From Micromonospora noduli (GTDB taxonomy: Bacteria > Actinomycetota > Actinomycetes > Mycobacteriales > Micromonosporaceae), in contig NZ_PYAK01000002.1 in NCBI RefSeq assembly GCF_003264365.1, positions 1 to 64,000 on the forward strand: a stretch of 64,000 bases of DNA, in the 5' to 3' direction. Below, in pieces: positions 8,541 through 18,449 of the stretch (its first letter is position 1; each line of letters begins with the position of its first letter). Position numbers and translations under genes: made by a program. The notes below the pieces were generated by a model. It had not been told where the DNA came from and did not search any database. It worked only from the letters and a program-made list of their open reading frames with translations.

Positions 8541-9605
8541 TCAACTCCTCGGGACAGGTCCGGTGGAGCCCCGGACGACGAGTGCGGTGGGCAGCAACAC
8601 GTGACCGGCCGCGGCGTCCGCGGGCGGGTCGAGCAGCAGTTCGGCGGCGATCCGGCCCTTCTCCTCGGCCGGTTGCCGGACGGTGGTGAGGCCGGCCGCG
8701 GCGGCCTCGGGGACGTCGTCGAAGCCGGTCACCGAGACGCTGGGACGATCATGGGCAGGCCGCGCGGCCAGGGCGTCCAGCACACCGAGCGCGAGGACGT
8801 CGGAGCCGGCCAGCACGGCGGTCGGCGGTGCGGGCTGGTCGAACAGCCCGGCGATGGCTGCGGCTGCCGCCGGGCGACTGTTGCCGGGGACGTTGACCAG
8901 TGTCAGCTCGGCCCAGTCGAGACCGACCTCGGCGAAGGCGTCGGCGAACCCGCTGAGCCGACCGCGGGTGGTCGGATGCGGCACCTGGTCGACCCCGGCC
9001 ACTGTGAGCGGGCCGGCCGGCGCGTCGGGCAGCACGGAGTCGGCGAGCAGCGCCACCCGACGGTGCCCGAGCCCTGCGACGTGCGCGGCGACACTGCGTG
9101 CGGCAGCCCGCTCGTCGATGCCGACGAACCGTTCGTCGGCGCCGGCGTCGTCGCGGGCGGCCGTGCTGACGAACGGCAGCCCGCGTTGGCGGATCACGTC
9201 CAACGCCCATTCCTCGTCGGCGACGCAGTAGACGCAGAACCCGTCGACGGCGGCGTTCTCCACCGCCCGCCGGGCGTCGGTCACCGCCGGAGGCAGCGGC
9301 ACCAGCAGCATGCTGGTGCCGTGCCGCTCGGCCGCCGCGCCGACACCGGCGAGGAAGCGGACCGCGAACGGGTCGGTGAAGGCGTACGACAGTTGCGAGG
9401 TGAACAGCACCCCGATCGACCCGACGAAACCTCGCCGCAGGGAGCGCGCGGTGGGGTTGGGGCCGGGGTACCCGAGTTGCCGGGCGGCGTCCAGGATCCG
9501 CTCGCGAAGGGTGGCGGAGAGCTGGTCGGGGCGGCTGTAGGCGTTGGACACGGTGCTGCGCGAGACGCCGACGGCGTCGGCCACGGCTTGCAGTGTTGGC
9601 TTCAC
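8541..9605 (-). CDS. LacI-family transcriptional repressor
   Basis: About 354 aa from the GTG at 9605, which has an AGAGAGG ribosome site about 8 nt upstream and starts at the DNA-binding fold. The N-terminal HTH reads KPTLQAVADAVGVSRSTVSNAY with a hinge LRERILDAARQLGY. The rest is a periplasmic-binding-protein-like ligand domain ending in VSVTGFDDVPEAAAAGLTTVRQP. It probably responds to a sugar or nucleoside. Two copies of a 16-bp palindrome lie 11-41 bp upstream, so it very likely represses itself. No sugar enzyme adjoins it; the downstream 67-aa gene is the only likely co-regulated partner here. Confidence 0.9.
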   Translation of the reverse strand: MKPTLQAVADAVGVSRSTVSNAYSRPDQLSATLRERILDAARQLGYPGPNPTARSLRRGFVGSIGVLFTSQLSYAFTDPFAVRFLAGVGAAAERHGTSMLLVPLPPAVTDARRAVENAAVDGFCVYCVADEEWALDVIRQRGLPFVSTAARDDAGADERFVGIDERAAARSVAAHVAGLGHRRVALLADSVLPDAPAGPLTVAGVDQVPHPTTRGRLSGFADAFAEVGLDWAELTLVNVPGNSRPAAAAAIAGLFDQPAPPTAVLAGSDVLALGVLDALAARPAHDRPSVSVTGFDDVPEAAAAGLTTVRQPAEEKGRIAAELLLDPPADAAAGHVLLPTALVVRGSTGPVPRS

Positions 9606-9615
9606 CCGGCACCTC

Positions 9616-9646
9616 TCTGTATCGATCCAGTCTGTATCGATACAGA
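9616..9646. promoter_or_regulatory. Tandem LacI operators
   Basis: TCTGTATCGATACAGA at 9631-9646 is a perfect 16-bp palindrome with a central CG, the classic LacI/GalR operator form. A near copy, TCTGTATCGATCCAGT, lies at 9616-9631, so the centres are 15 bp apart. Both sit directly upstream of the LacI-family gene, consistent with autorepression. Other copies elsewhere on the chromosome would define the regulon. Confidence 0.8.
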
Positions 9647-9783
9647 GACTAGCCCGGCCGGTCGGCATCGGTCAATACGTGGGCTGGAAGTCCCCCATCG
9701 GGGCCTCAGCGGTCAGGGCAGGCGGGCTGACGCCGGTCCCTGTCCACGGTCGTGGACCAGGCCAGGGCCGACGCGGCCGGGAG

Positions 9784-10671
9784 TCAGGCCGGGTAGAGGT
9801 CGTCCAGCAGGCCGCCGAGGATCTCCGCCGTACGCTCGGGCGGCTCGGCCTCGACGCAGAGCCGCTCCATGGCCACCGCGTAGTAATCCAGATCGTCGCG
9901 CTTGTCCAGGTAGATGGCGCTGGTGAGCTGTTCGATGTAGACGATGTCCGGAAGCTCCTGGTCACCGAAGCGCAGGATGGTGAAGGCGCCCCCGGCGGCG
10001 GCGTGGCCACCGGCGGCGAACGGGATGACCTGCAATCGGATGTGGGGCGACTTGGTCGCCTCGATGAGCGCGGTGAGCTGACCGCGCATGACCTCGGCGC
10101 CGCCGATCGGCCGGCGCAGCGCCGCCTCGTCCACCACGGCCCAGAGCTGCGGCGGGTTCTGCCGCTGGAGCAACTGCTGGCGCTGCATCCGCAGCGAGAC
10201 GCGCCTGTCGATCTCACCCGGACCGGCCGCGCCGTGCCCGAGCAGCACTACCGCCCGGGCGTACTCCCGGGTCTGCAGGAGGCCGGGCACGAACTGGACC
10301 TCGTAGCTGCGGATCAGCGCGGCGGCGGCCTCCAGGCCCAGGTACGACTGGAACCAGGACGGCAGCACGTCGCCGTAGCGGTGCCACCAGCCGGGGCTGT
10401 TCGCGTCGCGCGCGAGCTTGAGCAGCGCGTCGCGTTCGTGGTCCTCGGTGACGCCGTAGAGGGTCAACAGGTCGGCGACGTCGCGCTCCTTGAAGCCGAC
10501 CCGACCCAGCTCCATCCGACTGATCTTGGATTCGGAGGAGCGGATCTCCCAGCCGGCGCCCTCCCGGGTCACCCCGCTGGACTCCCGCAGACGGCGCAGT
10601 TGGGCGCCGAGCAGAATGCGCAGCACGGTCGGCCCGGTTGTCGGGCCACCCTCGGCGGGAACCATCGTCAC
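9784..10671 (-). CDS. XRE-family regulator with DUF5753 domain
   Basis: About 295 aa from the GTG at 10671, chosen because GGAGG lies 7 nt upstream; the ATG two codons later is the alternative. An N-terminal Cro/C1-type helix-turn-helix (about 13-70; LGAQLRRLRESSGVTREGAG) is followed by the DUF5753 region with SPGWWHRYGDVLPSWFQSYLGLE and FVPGLLQTREYARAVV. These proteins are numerous in Streptomyces-like genomes and often pair with a DUF397 protein in a toxin-antitoxin-like or developmental switch (Scr1/BldB-type systems). The DUF397 partner lies 143 bp upstream on the same strand. Confidence 0.92.
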   Translation of the reverse strand: MTMVPAEGGPTTGPTVLRILLGAQLRRLRESSGVTREGAGWEIRSSESKISRMELGRVGFKERDVADLLTLYGVTEDHERDALLKLARDANSPGWWHRYGDVLPSWFQSYLGLEAAAALIRSYEVQFVPGLLQTREYARAVVLLGHGAAGPGEIDRRVSLRMQRQQLLQRQNPPQLWAVVDEAALRRPIGGAEVMRGQLTALIEATKSPHIRLQVIPFAAGGHAAAGGAFTILRFGDQELPDIVYIEQLTSAIYLDKRDDLDYYAVAMERLCVEAEPPERTAEILGGLLDDLYPA

Positions 10672-10813
10672 GTGCGGACCTCCGGACACCGACCCACGAC
10701 AGCCGGGCGCCCCGGCCCGGCCGACGTGTAAGCATGCCATGGACCGACAGTGAGGTGAACTCCTCCGCGCCGGTGAATCAGTCCCGTCATCGGGACGACC
10801 CACCCCCGGACGG

Positions 10814-11053
10814 TCAGTTGATCAGGTGGTCGAAATCTCCGTCCCGCGCACCGAGAACGAAGGCGGCGATCTCATCGACGGTGTAGATCAGTGCCGGCCC
10901 TTCCGGGTGTCGTGAGTTGCGGACCGCGATGCCCGCTCCCTCGGGCAGTTCGGCCAGTTCGACGCAGTTGCCGCTGGGGTTGCTGCGGCGACTCTTCTGC
11001 CAGCTCAGCGGAGGCAACTGGTGGATCGGTACGCCATTGGGTGGCTGCTGCAT
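10814..11053 (-). CDS. DUF397-domain protein
   Basis: A 79-aa protein with the DUF397 signature: LSWQKSRRSNPSGNCVELAEL near the N terminus, then VAVRNSRHPEGPALIYT-like strands (here IAVRNSRHPEGPALIYT) and EIAAFVLGARDGDFDHL at the end. DUF397 proteins are small partners of DUF5753 regulators and may be bound and inhibited by them. Here the DUF397 gene precedes the regulator gene in transcription order; the reverse order is also common. Confidence 0.92.
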   Translation of the reverse strand: MQQPPNGVPIHQLPPLSWQKSRRSNPSGNCVELAELPEGAGIAVRNSRHPEGPALIYTVDEIAAFVLGARDGDFDHLIN

Positions 11054-11305
11054 GGGGGCGTCTTTCTGTTACGAGCCCGCCGGTGGCCGTGGGAGGAGCG
11101 GTGACGGCGAGGGGGTGCGGTATCGACATTGGACGGTTCTGCACGTGCATCTGCTATTGCATCTGCATCCGACGGCGAGCATGATAACGCACATGATCGG
11201 TGCCCATCCGTTCACTTTGAGTTACCCCCACACGGGCAACGATCAGGCAAAACTGGGCCCGACGCGGCGCGCCGCGTCAACCGAAGGCTGGAGGCGGTCG
11301 CGGCG

Positions 11306-11968
11306 ATGGGAGGGTTCGTGCCGGATCCGATGAGTGTCGCCTCCGGCGTCTGCGCTGCGGGCGCGCTGCTCTCCTCCTGGCAACTACGCCGCCGGGCGGT
11401 GCGCGCCGAGGCCGAGATCGGTCACCTCCAGGCTGAGCTGGCCGCCGAACGGCACGCCGCCAGTCACGACCCGCTCACCGGGCTGCCCAATCGGCGCGCC
11501 TTCTACCGCCTGGCAGCCGCCCTGCTCACCGACGCCGCCGGCCAGCCGCTGATCGCCGTGGTGCTCGACCTGGACGACTTCAAGCAGATCAACGACCGGT
11601 ACGGGCACGCCGCCGGCGACCAGGTGCTGATCAGCGTGGCCGAACGGCTCGCCGGCTTCGCCGGGGACAACCTCGTGGCCCGCCTCGGCGGCGACGAGTT
11701 CGCCGGGCTGCTCTCCAGCCCCACCGTCGACCGGCGCTGGATCGAGCACTCGACCCGCCGGCTCAGCGAGACCGTCGCCGCGCCGATCCGGCTGAGCGGG
11801 TGCAGCGTCCGGGTCACCGCGTCCGTCGGGCTCGCCCCGGTGACCGGCCCGGCCCAGCTCACCGACGCGCTCAGCCGCGCCGACGCGGCCATGTACCAGG
11901 CGAAGAGCCTCGGTGGCGCCCGATCGCCCCGCCAACTGGTCGACAGCGCGTTCCTCGGCGAGCGCTGA
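11306..11968 (+). CDS. GGDEF-domain diguanylate cyclase
   Basis: About 220 aa from the ATG at 11306; a GTG at 11318 close behind a GGGAGGG is nearly as likely, and the much longer reading from 11129 is not supported. A short hydrophobic N-terminal segment and a coiled stretch (about 25-50) precede a single GGDEF domain with DPLTGLPNRRAFYRL, LDDFKQINDRYGH and an intact RLGGDEF active site. Cyclic-di-GMP synthesis is therefore plausible. The RxxD inhibitory site five residues before GGDEF is absent (AGDN), so product inhibition of the usual kind is not expected. Its 3' end lies 4 bp from the convergent rox gene. Confidence 0.9.
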   Translation: MGGFVPDPMSVASGVCAAGALLSSWQLRRRAVRAEAEIGHLQAELAAERHAASHDPLTGLPNRRAFYRLAAALLTDAAGQPLIAVVLDLDDFKQINDRYGHAAGDQVLISVAERLAGFAGDNLVARLGGDEFAGLLSSPTVDRRWIEHSTRRLSETVAAPIRLSGCSVRVTASVGLAPVTGPAQLTDALSRADAAMYQAKSLGGARSPRQLVDSAFLGER

Positions 11969-11972
11969 CCGT

Positions 11973-13535
<1,563 letters not shown>

Positions 13536-13561
13536 TCAGGCGTAGACGACGTGGTCGCCGC

Positions 13562-14584
13562 TCAGGGCCGCCGGTCACTGTCGCGCAACGCCGCGTGGGC
13601 GAGAGTGACCAGACCCGCCGGTGACACCAGCCCCCGCACGATCCGCGCCGCCCGATCCCGGTCGGCCGCCTCAGCGTCGAGGTCCAATGCCTGACGGGTC
13701 CAGTCGCTGAGGTCGTCGAGCGCGCGGACCGCGAGGAACCAGGCCAGGCGCACCCTGTCGACGTCGGGTTTGCCGTAGCCGGCGAGCACCGCCTGCTGCT
13801 GCTCGGCGGTGATCGGCGCGAAGGCGAGCACCCCACCGAGGACGAACATGAGGTCGCACTCGGGAGGGGCGAGCACCGCGTCGTCCCAGTCGATCAACCA
13901 CACCTGCCCGTCCGCGCCGAGCAGCAGGTTGCCCAGGTGCGGGTCGCCGTGGCAGACGACGTTCGCACCGGGCCGGTCGCGCTGGTCGACGGCGCGGCGC
14001 TCGACCTCGCGGGTCAGCACCCCCAGCCGGTCGGCCACCGCTGACCACACCCCTGCCAGCTCCACGACCAGCGGATCCGCGAGGTCGAGCGGGTCCGGGT
14101 CGCGCAGCCGCGCGGCCATCGCGCGGGTCGCGGTCACGATCGAGGGGTACGCGGCACCGCCCGCCGGTAGCAGCCGGCTCAACTCGTCGGTCACCGGCAC
14201 CTCGTGCACGGCGGCCAGCACCTCGCCGTACGCACGCCAGTGCGCGCCGGCCATCGGACCGTCGAGCGCCCGCTGGTCGGAGACCCAGGGCACCACCGAG
14301 AGGCGGCGGCCGTCGTGGTCGATCGACAGCCGCCCGTCGTCGGCCCGCAGCGGCGCGGCGATGCCCGGCACCCCCTGCTCGGCCAGGTACGCCGTCACCA
14401 CCAGCCCGGCCGGGGTGCCGCCACCGCTCAGCTTGACCGCGTACCGAGAGCCGTCGGCGGCCTGAGCGAGCCACAGTCGGGCGTGCTGGTCCGCGCCGGA
14501 GGTGACCCGCTCCATCGTAGACAGTTGCAGGCCGAAGCCCGTCCGTACCTGGTCGGCCACCTGCCGTGCGACGTCCTGCGCCAT
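13562..14584 (-). CDS. APH-family phosphotransferase, APH(9)-like
   Basis: About 340 aa from the ATG at 14584 (MAQDVARQVADQVRTGFGL); the longer reading reaches into the divergent promoter. Kinase-like features are the ATP-binding Lys in YAVKLSGG, the Brenner motif VVCHGDPHLGNLLLG and the metal-binding LIDWDD. The sequence after that (VLAPPECDLMFVLGG) resembles the spectinomycin phosphotransferases APH(9). It could inactivate an aminocyclitol antibiotic or phosphorylate another small alcohol. It is on the same strand as rox but about 160 bp upstream, and rox has its own promoter and RAE, so a shared resistance role is only a suggestion. Confidence 0.82.
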   Translation of the reverse strand: MAQDVARQVADQVRTGFGLQLSTMERVTSGADQHARLWLAQAADGSRYAVKLSGGGTPAGLVVTAYLAEQGVPGIAAPLRADDGRLSIDHDGRRLSVVPWVSDQRALDGPMAGAHWRAYGEVLAAVHEVPVTDELSRLLPAGGAAYPSIVTATRAMAARLRDPDPLDLADPLVVELAGVWSAVADRLGVLTREVERRAVDQRDRPGANVVCHGDPHLGNLLLGADGQVWLIDWDDAVLAPPECDLMFVLGGVLAFAPITAEQQQAVLAGYGKPDVDRVRLAWFLAVRALDDLSDWTRQALDLDAEAADRDRAARIVRGLVSPAGLVTLAHAALRDSDRRP

Positions 14585-14709
14585 GCGGACACCATGCCAG
14601 CGCTCCGGCCACCGACCCAGCGGTTTTGCCGGTCGCCGGGGTGTTCTGAGACGTCCTGTCCGGGTATGAAAAGGCAGTAATCGCATCACGACCGCCGAGA
14701 GGACCCGAC

Positions 14710-15354
14710 GTGGCGACCATCCGCGCACTCGTACTCAACTGCACCCTCAAGCCGTCGCCTGGGCCATCGAGCGCCGAGCAGCTCGGTCAGGAAGTGCTCG
14801 CCGAGCTGGCCGCGCAGGGCGTGGAGGGCGAAATGATCCGGGTCGTCGATCACGACGTGCGTTTCGGGGTGTCCACTGACGAGGGCGACGGCGACGGTTG
14901 GCCGGCGATCCGCGCCAAGCTGATGGCAGCCCAGGTGCTGATCATCGCCACGCCGATCTGGCTCGGTCAGCCCTCCAGCGTCTGCAAGATGGTCCTCGAA
15001 CGCCTCGACGCCGAGCTCTCCGAGACCGACGCCGAGGGCCGACTCCGCACCTACGGCAAGGTGGCCGGTGTCGCCGTGGTCGGCAACGAGGATGGCGCCC
15101 ACCACACCATCGGCGAGGTGCAGCAGGCACTCAACGAGGTCGGGTTCACCATCGCCGCCGCCGCCGCGACCTACTGGGTCGGCGAGGCGCTGCACACCGT
15201 GGACTACCGCGACGCCGGCCCCAAGCCCGACACCACAGGCCGCACCACGAAGGCTTTGGCGCTCAACACCGCGCACCTGGCCCGACTCCTCGCCGACCAG
15301 CCGTACCCGCCGCCGGACGCGAAGAGCGCCGCGGTCGGCCCGAGCCGCGAATAG
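14710..15354 (+). CDS. NADPH-dependent FMN reductase/flavodoxin-fold protein
   Basis: A 214-aa flavodoxin-like fold protein. The GTG start follows AGAGGA by about 6 nt. The FMN-phosphate region is LVLNCTLKPSPGPSSAEQL, and the second FMN loop is IIATPIWLGQPSSVCKMVLERLD. These proteins reduce FMN or quinones with NAD(P)H in the cytosol. It is divergent from the APH-like kinase. The shared 125-bp intergenic region is AT-richer than its surroundings and probably holds both promoters. Confidence 0.88.
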   Translation: MATIRALVLNCTLKPSPGPSSAEQLGQEVLAELAAQGVEGEMIRVVDHDVRFGVSTDEGDGDGWPAIRAKLMAAQVLIIATPIWLGQPSSVCKMVLERLDAELSETDAEGRLRTYGKVAGVAVVGNEDGAHHTIGEVQQALNEVGFTIAAAAATYWVGEALHTVDYRDAGPKPDTTGRTTKALALNTAHLARLLADQPYPPPDAKSAAVGPSRE

Positions 15355-15419
15355 ACCTCACCGCCAGGTGCGTCACTGCCTGGGCTGCCCCACTGGAGCC
15401 CGGCGCGGCTCGCTACAGG

Positions 15420-15911
15420 TCAGCGCCAGCCGTAGCCGGCGCGCAACGCCTGCCCGACCCGGTCGAACCGGGGCCGGTCCAACACGGCGCCCTCCCGGCG
15501 GATGCTGTCCTCGCGCATGGTGAGCACCCGGTCCAGCCGGACCCAGCTCGGCCGGTTGTCGCGGTCCCACTCCCCCGGCCCGAGCGCGAACCAGTGCCGC
15601 TGCCCGTCCCGCTCGCTCTGGCTGGACAGCATCAGCCCGAACAGGGTCCGGCTGTGCCGCCCGACGACCAGCACCGGCCGGTCCTTGCCCTGGCGGGGGT
15701 CGTCCTCGTACGGCACCCACGTCCAGACGATCTCGCCCGGGTCGGCCTGACCGTCCCGCTCCGGAGCGTAGGTCAGCTCCCGACGCTGCAACGCGCTCAC
15801 CTGACGGCGGCGGGCCACCTGCGCGGGCGCCGGCCCGGTACGCCGGGGCAACGGGATCACCGCACCGACCCGGGAGATACGCGCCGCGACATTCCTCAAC
15901 AGACCAGCCAC
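15420..15911 (-). CDS. MazF/PemK-like toxin-family protein, solitary
   Basis: A 163-aa protein. After a basic N-terminal extension of about 55 residues, the fold of PemK/MazF endoribonucleases appears: PGEIVWTWVPYEDDPRQGKDRPVLVV and later SWVRLDRVLTMREDSI. No antitoxin gene adjoins it; the divergent neighbour is a NUDIX hydrolase. The extension is unusual for a classical toxin. It may therefore be one of the housekeeping PemK-like proteins common in actinomycetes rather than a toxin of an addiction module. Confidence 0.82.
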   Translation of the reverse strand: MAGLLRNVAARISRVGAVIPLPRRTGPAPAQVARRRQVSALQRRELTYAPERDGQADPGEIVWTWVPYEDDPRQGKDRPVLVVGRHSRTLFGLMLSSQSERDGQRHWFALGPGEWDRDNRPSWVRLDRVLTMREDSIRREGAVLDRPRFDRVGQALRAGYGWR

Positions 15912-15961
15912 GGCGGGCAGCCTACCCGCCGCCGGAGCGGGCGGTACGACAGACTGGCCCG

Positions 15962-16477
15962 ATGAACGAGCTGCCCCGTGACCTGCCGATCCTGGAGCGC
16001 CGCGCGGTGCGGGTCGTGGTCACCGACGGCACCGACCGGGTGTTGCTGTTCCACACCCGCGACCCGGACCACCCCCGGCTGGGCACCTGGTGGGAGCTGC
16101 CCGGCGGTGGCATGGACCCCGGTGAGACCTATCGCGACACGGCGGTGCGGGAGCTGCGGGAAGAGACCGGCATCGTGATCACCGCCGACCAGGTTGGTGC
16201 GCCGAACTGGCGGCGGCGGGCGAGCTTCCTGCACCGCCAGTTGCGGCACGTCCAGGACGAGGTTGTCGTCGCCGTACGGCTGGCCGGCCCTGGTCCAGAC
16301 GTGGACGAGGCGCACCGGCTCGACTACGAGCGGGAGGACTACTTCGGCTTCCGCTGGTGGCCGTTGCCGGAGGTGGTGGCCAGTCGGGAACGGTTCTACC
16401 CCGGGCAGCTCCCCCGGCTGATCACCCCGTTTCTCGCCGGCACGGAGATCGACGAGCCGTTCGAGCTGTGGTCGTGA
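15962..16477 (+). CDS. NUDIX hydrolase
   Basis: A 171-aa protein with an intact Nudix box, GGGMDPGETYRDTAVRELREETGI (GX5EX7REUXEEXGU pattern, about residues 43-66). It should hydrolyse a nucleoside diphosphate linked to another moiety, using Mg2+ bound by the Glu residues. The substrate is unknown. It is divergent from the PemK-like gene with a 50-bp gap. The serpin gene begins 26 bp after its stop and is probably in the same transcript. Confidence 0.9.
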   Translation: MNELPRDLPILERRAVRVVVTDGTDRVLLFHTRDPDHPRLGTWWELPGGGMDPGETYRDTAVRELREETGIVITADQVGAPNWRRRASFLHRQLRHVQDEVVVAVRLAGPGPDVDEAHRLDYEREDYFGFRWWPLPEVVASRERFYPGQLPRLITPFLAGTEIDEPFELWS

Positions 16478-16503
16478 GCCGGGCCGGCGGGCAGAGTGGG
16501 GGT

Positions 16504-17736
16504 ATGAGGACCGATCTGCACGGGCCGCTCTCCGCGTACGCCGCGCGGCTGCACGCCACGGCCGGCGACGGACACCACGTCGCCTCCCCGCTCGGCGCCT
16601 GGCTGCTGCTCGCGGTCACTGCCACGACGGCCGACCCGGCCACCGCGGAGGGAGGCACCGCGGAGCTTGCGCAGGCGCTGGGCACCGACCTGCCGAGCGC
16701 GGCCGAGGTGGCCCGAACACTGTTGGACGCGCCGCACCCGCTGGTCGGGTCCGCCACCGCGCTCTGGCACCGAGCGGGGCAGGGCGACGGCGGGCCGGCG
16801 GCGTGGCAGGCCGCGCTGCCCAGCACGACCGCTGTCGGCGCACTGCCCGATCAGGCCGGGTTGGACGCCTGGGCGCGCGAGCACACCCTCGGCCTGATCG
16901 AGAAGTTTCCCCTGAAGGTCGATTGGGACGTGGCGTTCATCCTGGCCAGCGCGTTGGCCACCCGGGTGTCCTGGGCGACCCCGTTCGACGTCGCCGACGC
17001 ACGCGCGCTCGGCGCCAACAGCCCGTGGGCCGGTCGACTGCGGCGAGCGCTGCGCAGCCCGAGCCGGGGCCACCGCTGCGCCATCGTGTCCACCGCGCGG
17101 GCCGGTGATGTGATCGTGCACGCCGCACCCGCCCAGACGACCGACGGCGCGGGGCTGGTCGTCCTCTCGGTGGCCGCCGCGCCGCAGGTGCCACCGGCCG
17201 AGGTGCTGGCCATCGCGTACGACCTGAGCGCCGGCGCGGCCGACGGCGCGCCACCGGCGAGCAGCCGCTCGCTGTTCGACCTGCCGCTCGGTGAGACTCC
17301 GCTGTGGACGCTGACCGAGGAACGGGTACACACCTGGGCCCGCGATGGCCGCGAAGAGCGGCACAATGCCGTCCTGCCCTGCTGGTCCGCTCGGAACGAC
17401 CATGACCTGACCGCCCCGGCGCTCGGCTTCGGGGCCGCGGTGACCACGCTCGCGACGGCGCTCGCGCTGCCGGTCGAGCGCTTCGAGGCACGGCAGACGG
17501 CGGTGGCCCGGTTCGACAGGTACGGCTTCGAGGCGGCGGCGGTGACCGGCATGGCCGGGGTGACCAGCATGCCGCCGGAGGGCGTCGCCCGCACCGCCGA
17601 GCTGCGCTTCGGCCACCCGTACGCGGTGGTGGCCGTCGCCACCGACGCCGGGGCCGACGGCACCACCGGCCCGTGGCACGGGGTGCCGGTCTTCTCCGCC
17701 TGGGTCGCCGAGCCTGAGGAGGTGTCCGAGGCATGA
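16504..17736 (+). CDS. Serpin-family protein
   Basis: A 410-aa protein. The N terminus (HGPLSAYAARLHATAGDGHHVASPLGAWLLLA) matches the helix A/B region of serpins. Near the C terminus, QTAVARFDRYGFEAAAVTG corresponds to the strand 5A/reactive-loop hinge, followed by AELRFGHPYAVVAVAT and GVPVFSAWVAEPEE, equivalent to the closing strands. No signal peptide is seen, so it is probably cytosolic. The centre is divergent, so whether it inhibits a protease is unclear. The predicted reactive loop is roughly AVTGMAGVTSMPPEGV. Confidence 0.8.
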   Translation: MRTDLHGPLSAYAARLHATAGDGHHVASPLGAWLLLAVTATTADPATAEGGTAELAQALGTDLPSAAEVARTLLDAPHPLVGSATALWHRAGQGDGGPAAWQAALPSTTAVGALPDQAGLDAWAREHTLGLIEKFPLKVDWDVAFILASALATRVSWATPFDVADARALGANSPWAGRLRRALRSPSRGHRCAIVSTARAGDVIVHAAPAQTTDGAGLVVLSVAAAPQVPPAEVLAIAYDLSAGAADGAPPASSRSLFDLPLGETPLWTLTEERVHTWARDGREERHNAVLPCWSARNDHDLTAPALGFGAAVTTLATALALPVERFEARQTAVARFDRYGFEAAAVTGMAGVTSMPPEGVARTAELRFGHPYAVVAVATDAGADGTTGPWHGVPVFSAWVAEPEEVSEA

Positions 17737-17857
17737 GTCATTTTGCGGAAGAGCAGGCCAGAGGAGCTGCCGGTGGCCGACGTCGCCGACGGGCGACCCA
17801 GGCCGAGGAGTCCTAGCCCGATCAGTCCTGCGAGTGGATCTCGCCGCGGCCGCCGGG

Positions 17858-18442
17858 TCAGGGCATGTAGGGGCCTGGAGGTGTGGGCGCGGCCCCACCT
17901 CCGCCGTCGCGCGGCAGTCGCGCGACCATCTCCCGGAACTCCCGTACCGTCATCGCCGTCCGCAACGTCGCGAAGACGGCGCCGGTTCCGGCCCGGGCGG
18001 TGGCCGGGTCCACCCCGGCACGCTGTTCCACCCGACGAAGGAACTCCGTCGGACCGGCCCCCATCGGGGTCGCGCCGGCACCGCCGACCTCCAGGCCCAC
18101 CCCGCTGGTCAAGCCTTCGGCGCCGGCATCCGGGCCGACGGCCCCGGCCGGATCCGGGGCTGGGAGGGCCGTCCCGGCCGCATCCGAGGCAGGACCGGAG
18201 GCCCCGGCCGGATCCGGGGCCGGGCCGGTCAGGTAGCCGTCGACCTCGTTCGGAAGGTGCCCGACGAGGTCGCCGGGCGCGTCGCTGGTCACCCGCTCGG
18301 CCAACGTCTGGAGCACTGCGCGGGCGAGCACGGCGGCCTCCTCGGCCGGCAGGCCGGACCGTTGGGACACCGCGTCGATGAAGTACGGGAACCCGTCGCC
18401 GTCGGTCACGCTCGGCCGGTTACCCCTGGCCGGCCGCGACAA
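17858..18442 (-). CDS. DUF2267-domain protein
   Basis: A 194-aa protein with two halves that resemble the DUF2267 repeat: FIDAVSQRSGLPAEEAAVLARAVLQTLAERV plus LVGHLPNEVDGYL at the N terminus, and EFLRRVEQRAGVDPATARAG plus REFREMVARLPRD at the C terminus. A low-complexity Ala/Gly/Pro-rich linker (about 72-128) joins them. A GTG 11 codons in (VTDGDG) is an alternative start. The function of DUF2267 is unknown. Its 5' end faces back to back with nothing; the NUDIX gene upstream is on the same strand, 7 bp away, so they are probably cotranscribed. Confidence 0.8.
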   Translation of the reverse strand: MSRPARGNRPSVTDGDGFPYFIDAVSQRSGLPAEEAAVLARAVLQTLAERVTSDAPGDLVGHLPNEVDGYLTGPAPDPAGASGPASDAAGTALPAPDPAGAVGPDAGAEGLTSGVGLEVGGAGATPMGAGPTEFLRRVEQRAGVDPATARAGTGAVFATLRTAMTVREFREMVARLPRDGGGGAAPTPPGPYMP

Positions 18443-18449
18443 ACTGCCG

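Noticed and set aside
11141..11170. Repeats of TGCATC upstream of the diguanylate cyclase gene
   Set aside because: Copies are short (at 11146, 11158 and 11164) and partly overlapping; could be chance, and no regulator is linked to them. The rest of the 250-bp gap shows nothing clear.
14686..15276. A 196-codon minus-strand frame
   Set aside because: Antisense shadow of the FMN-reductase gene, caused by high third-position GC.
17733..17816. A 27-codon Arg-rich frame (MSHFAEEQARGAAGG...) overlapping the serpin stop by ATGA
   Set aside because: Only about 58 percent GC at third positions and no recognisable features; kept only as a note.
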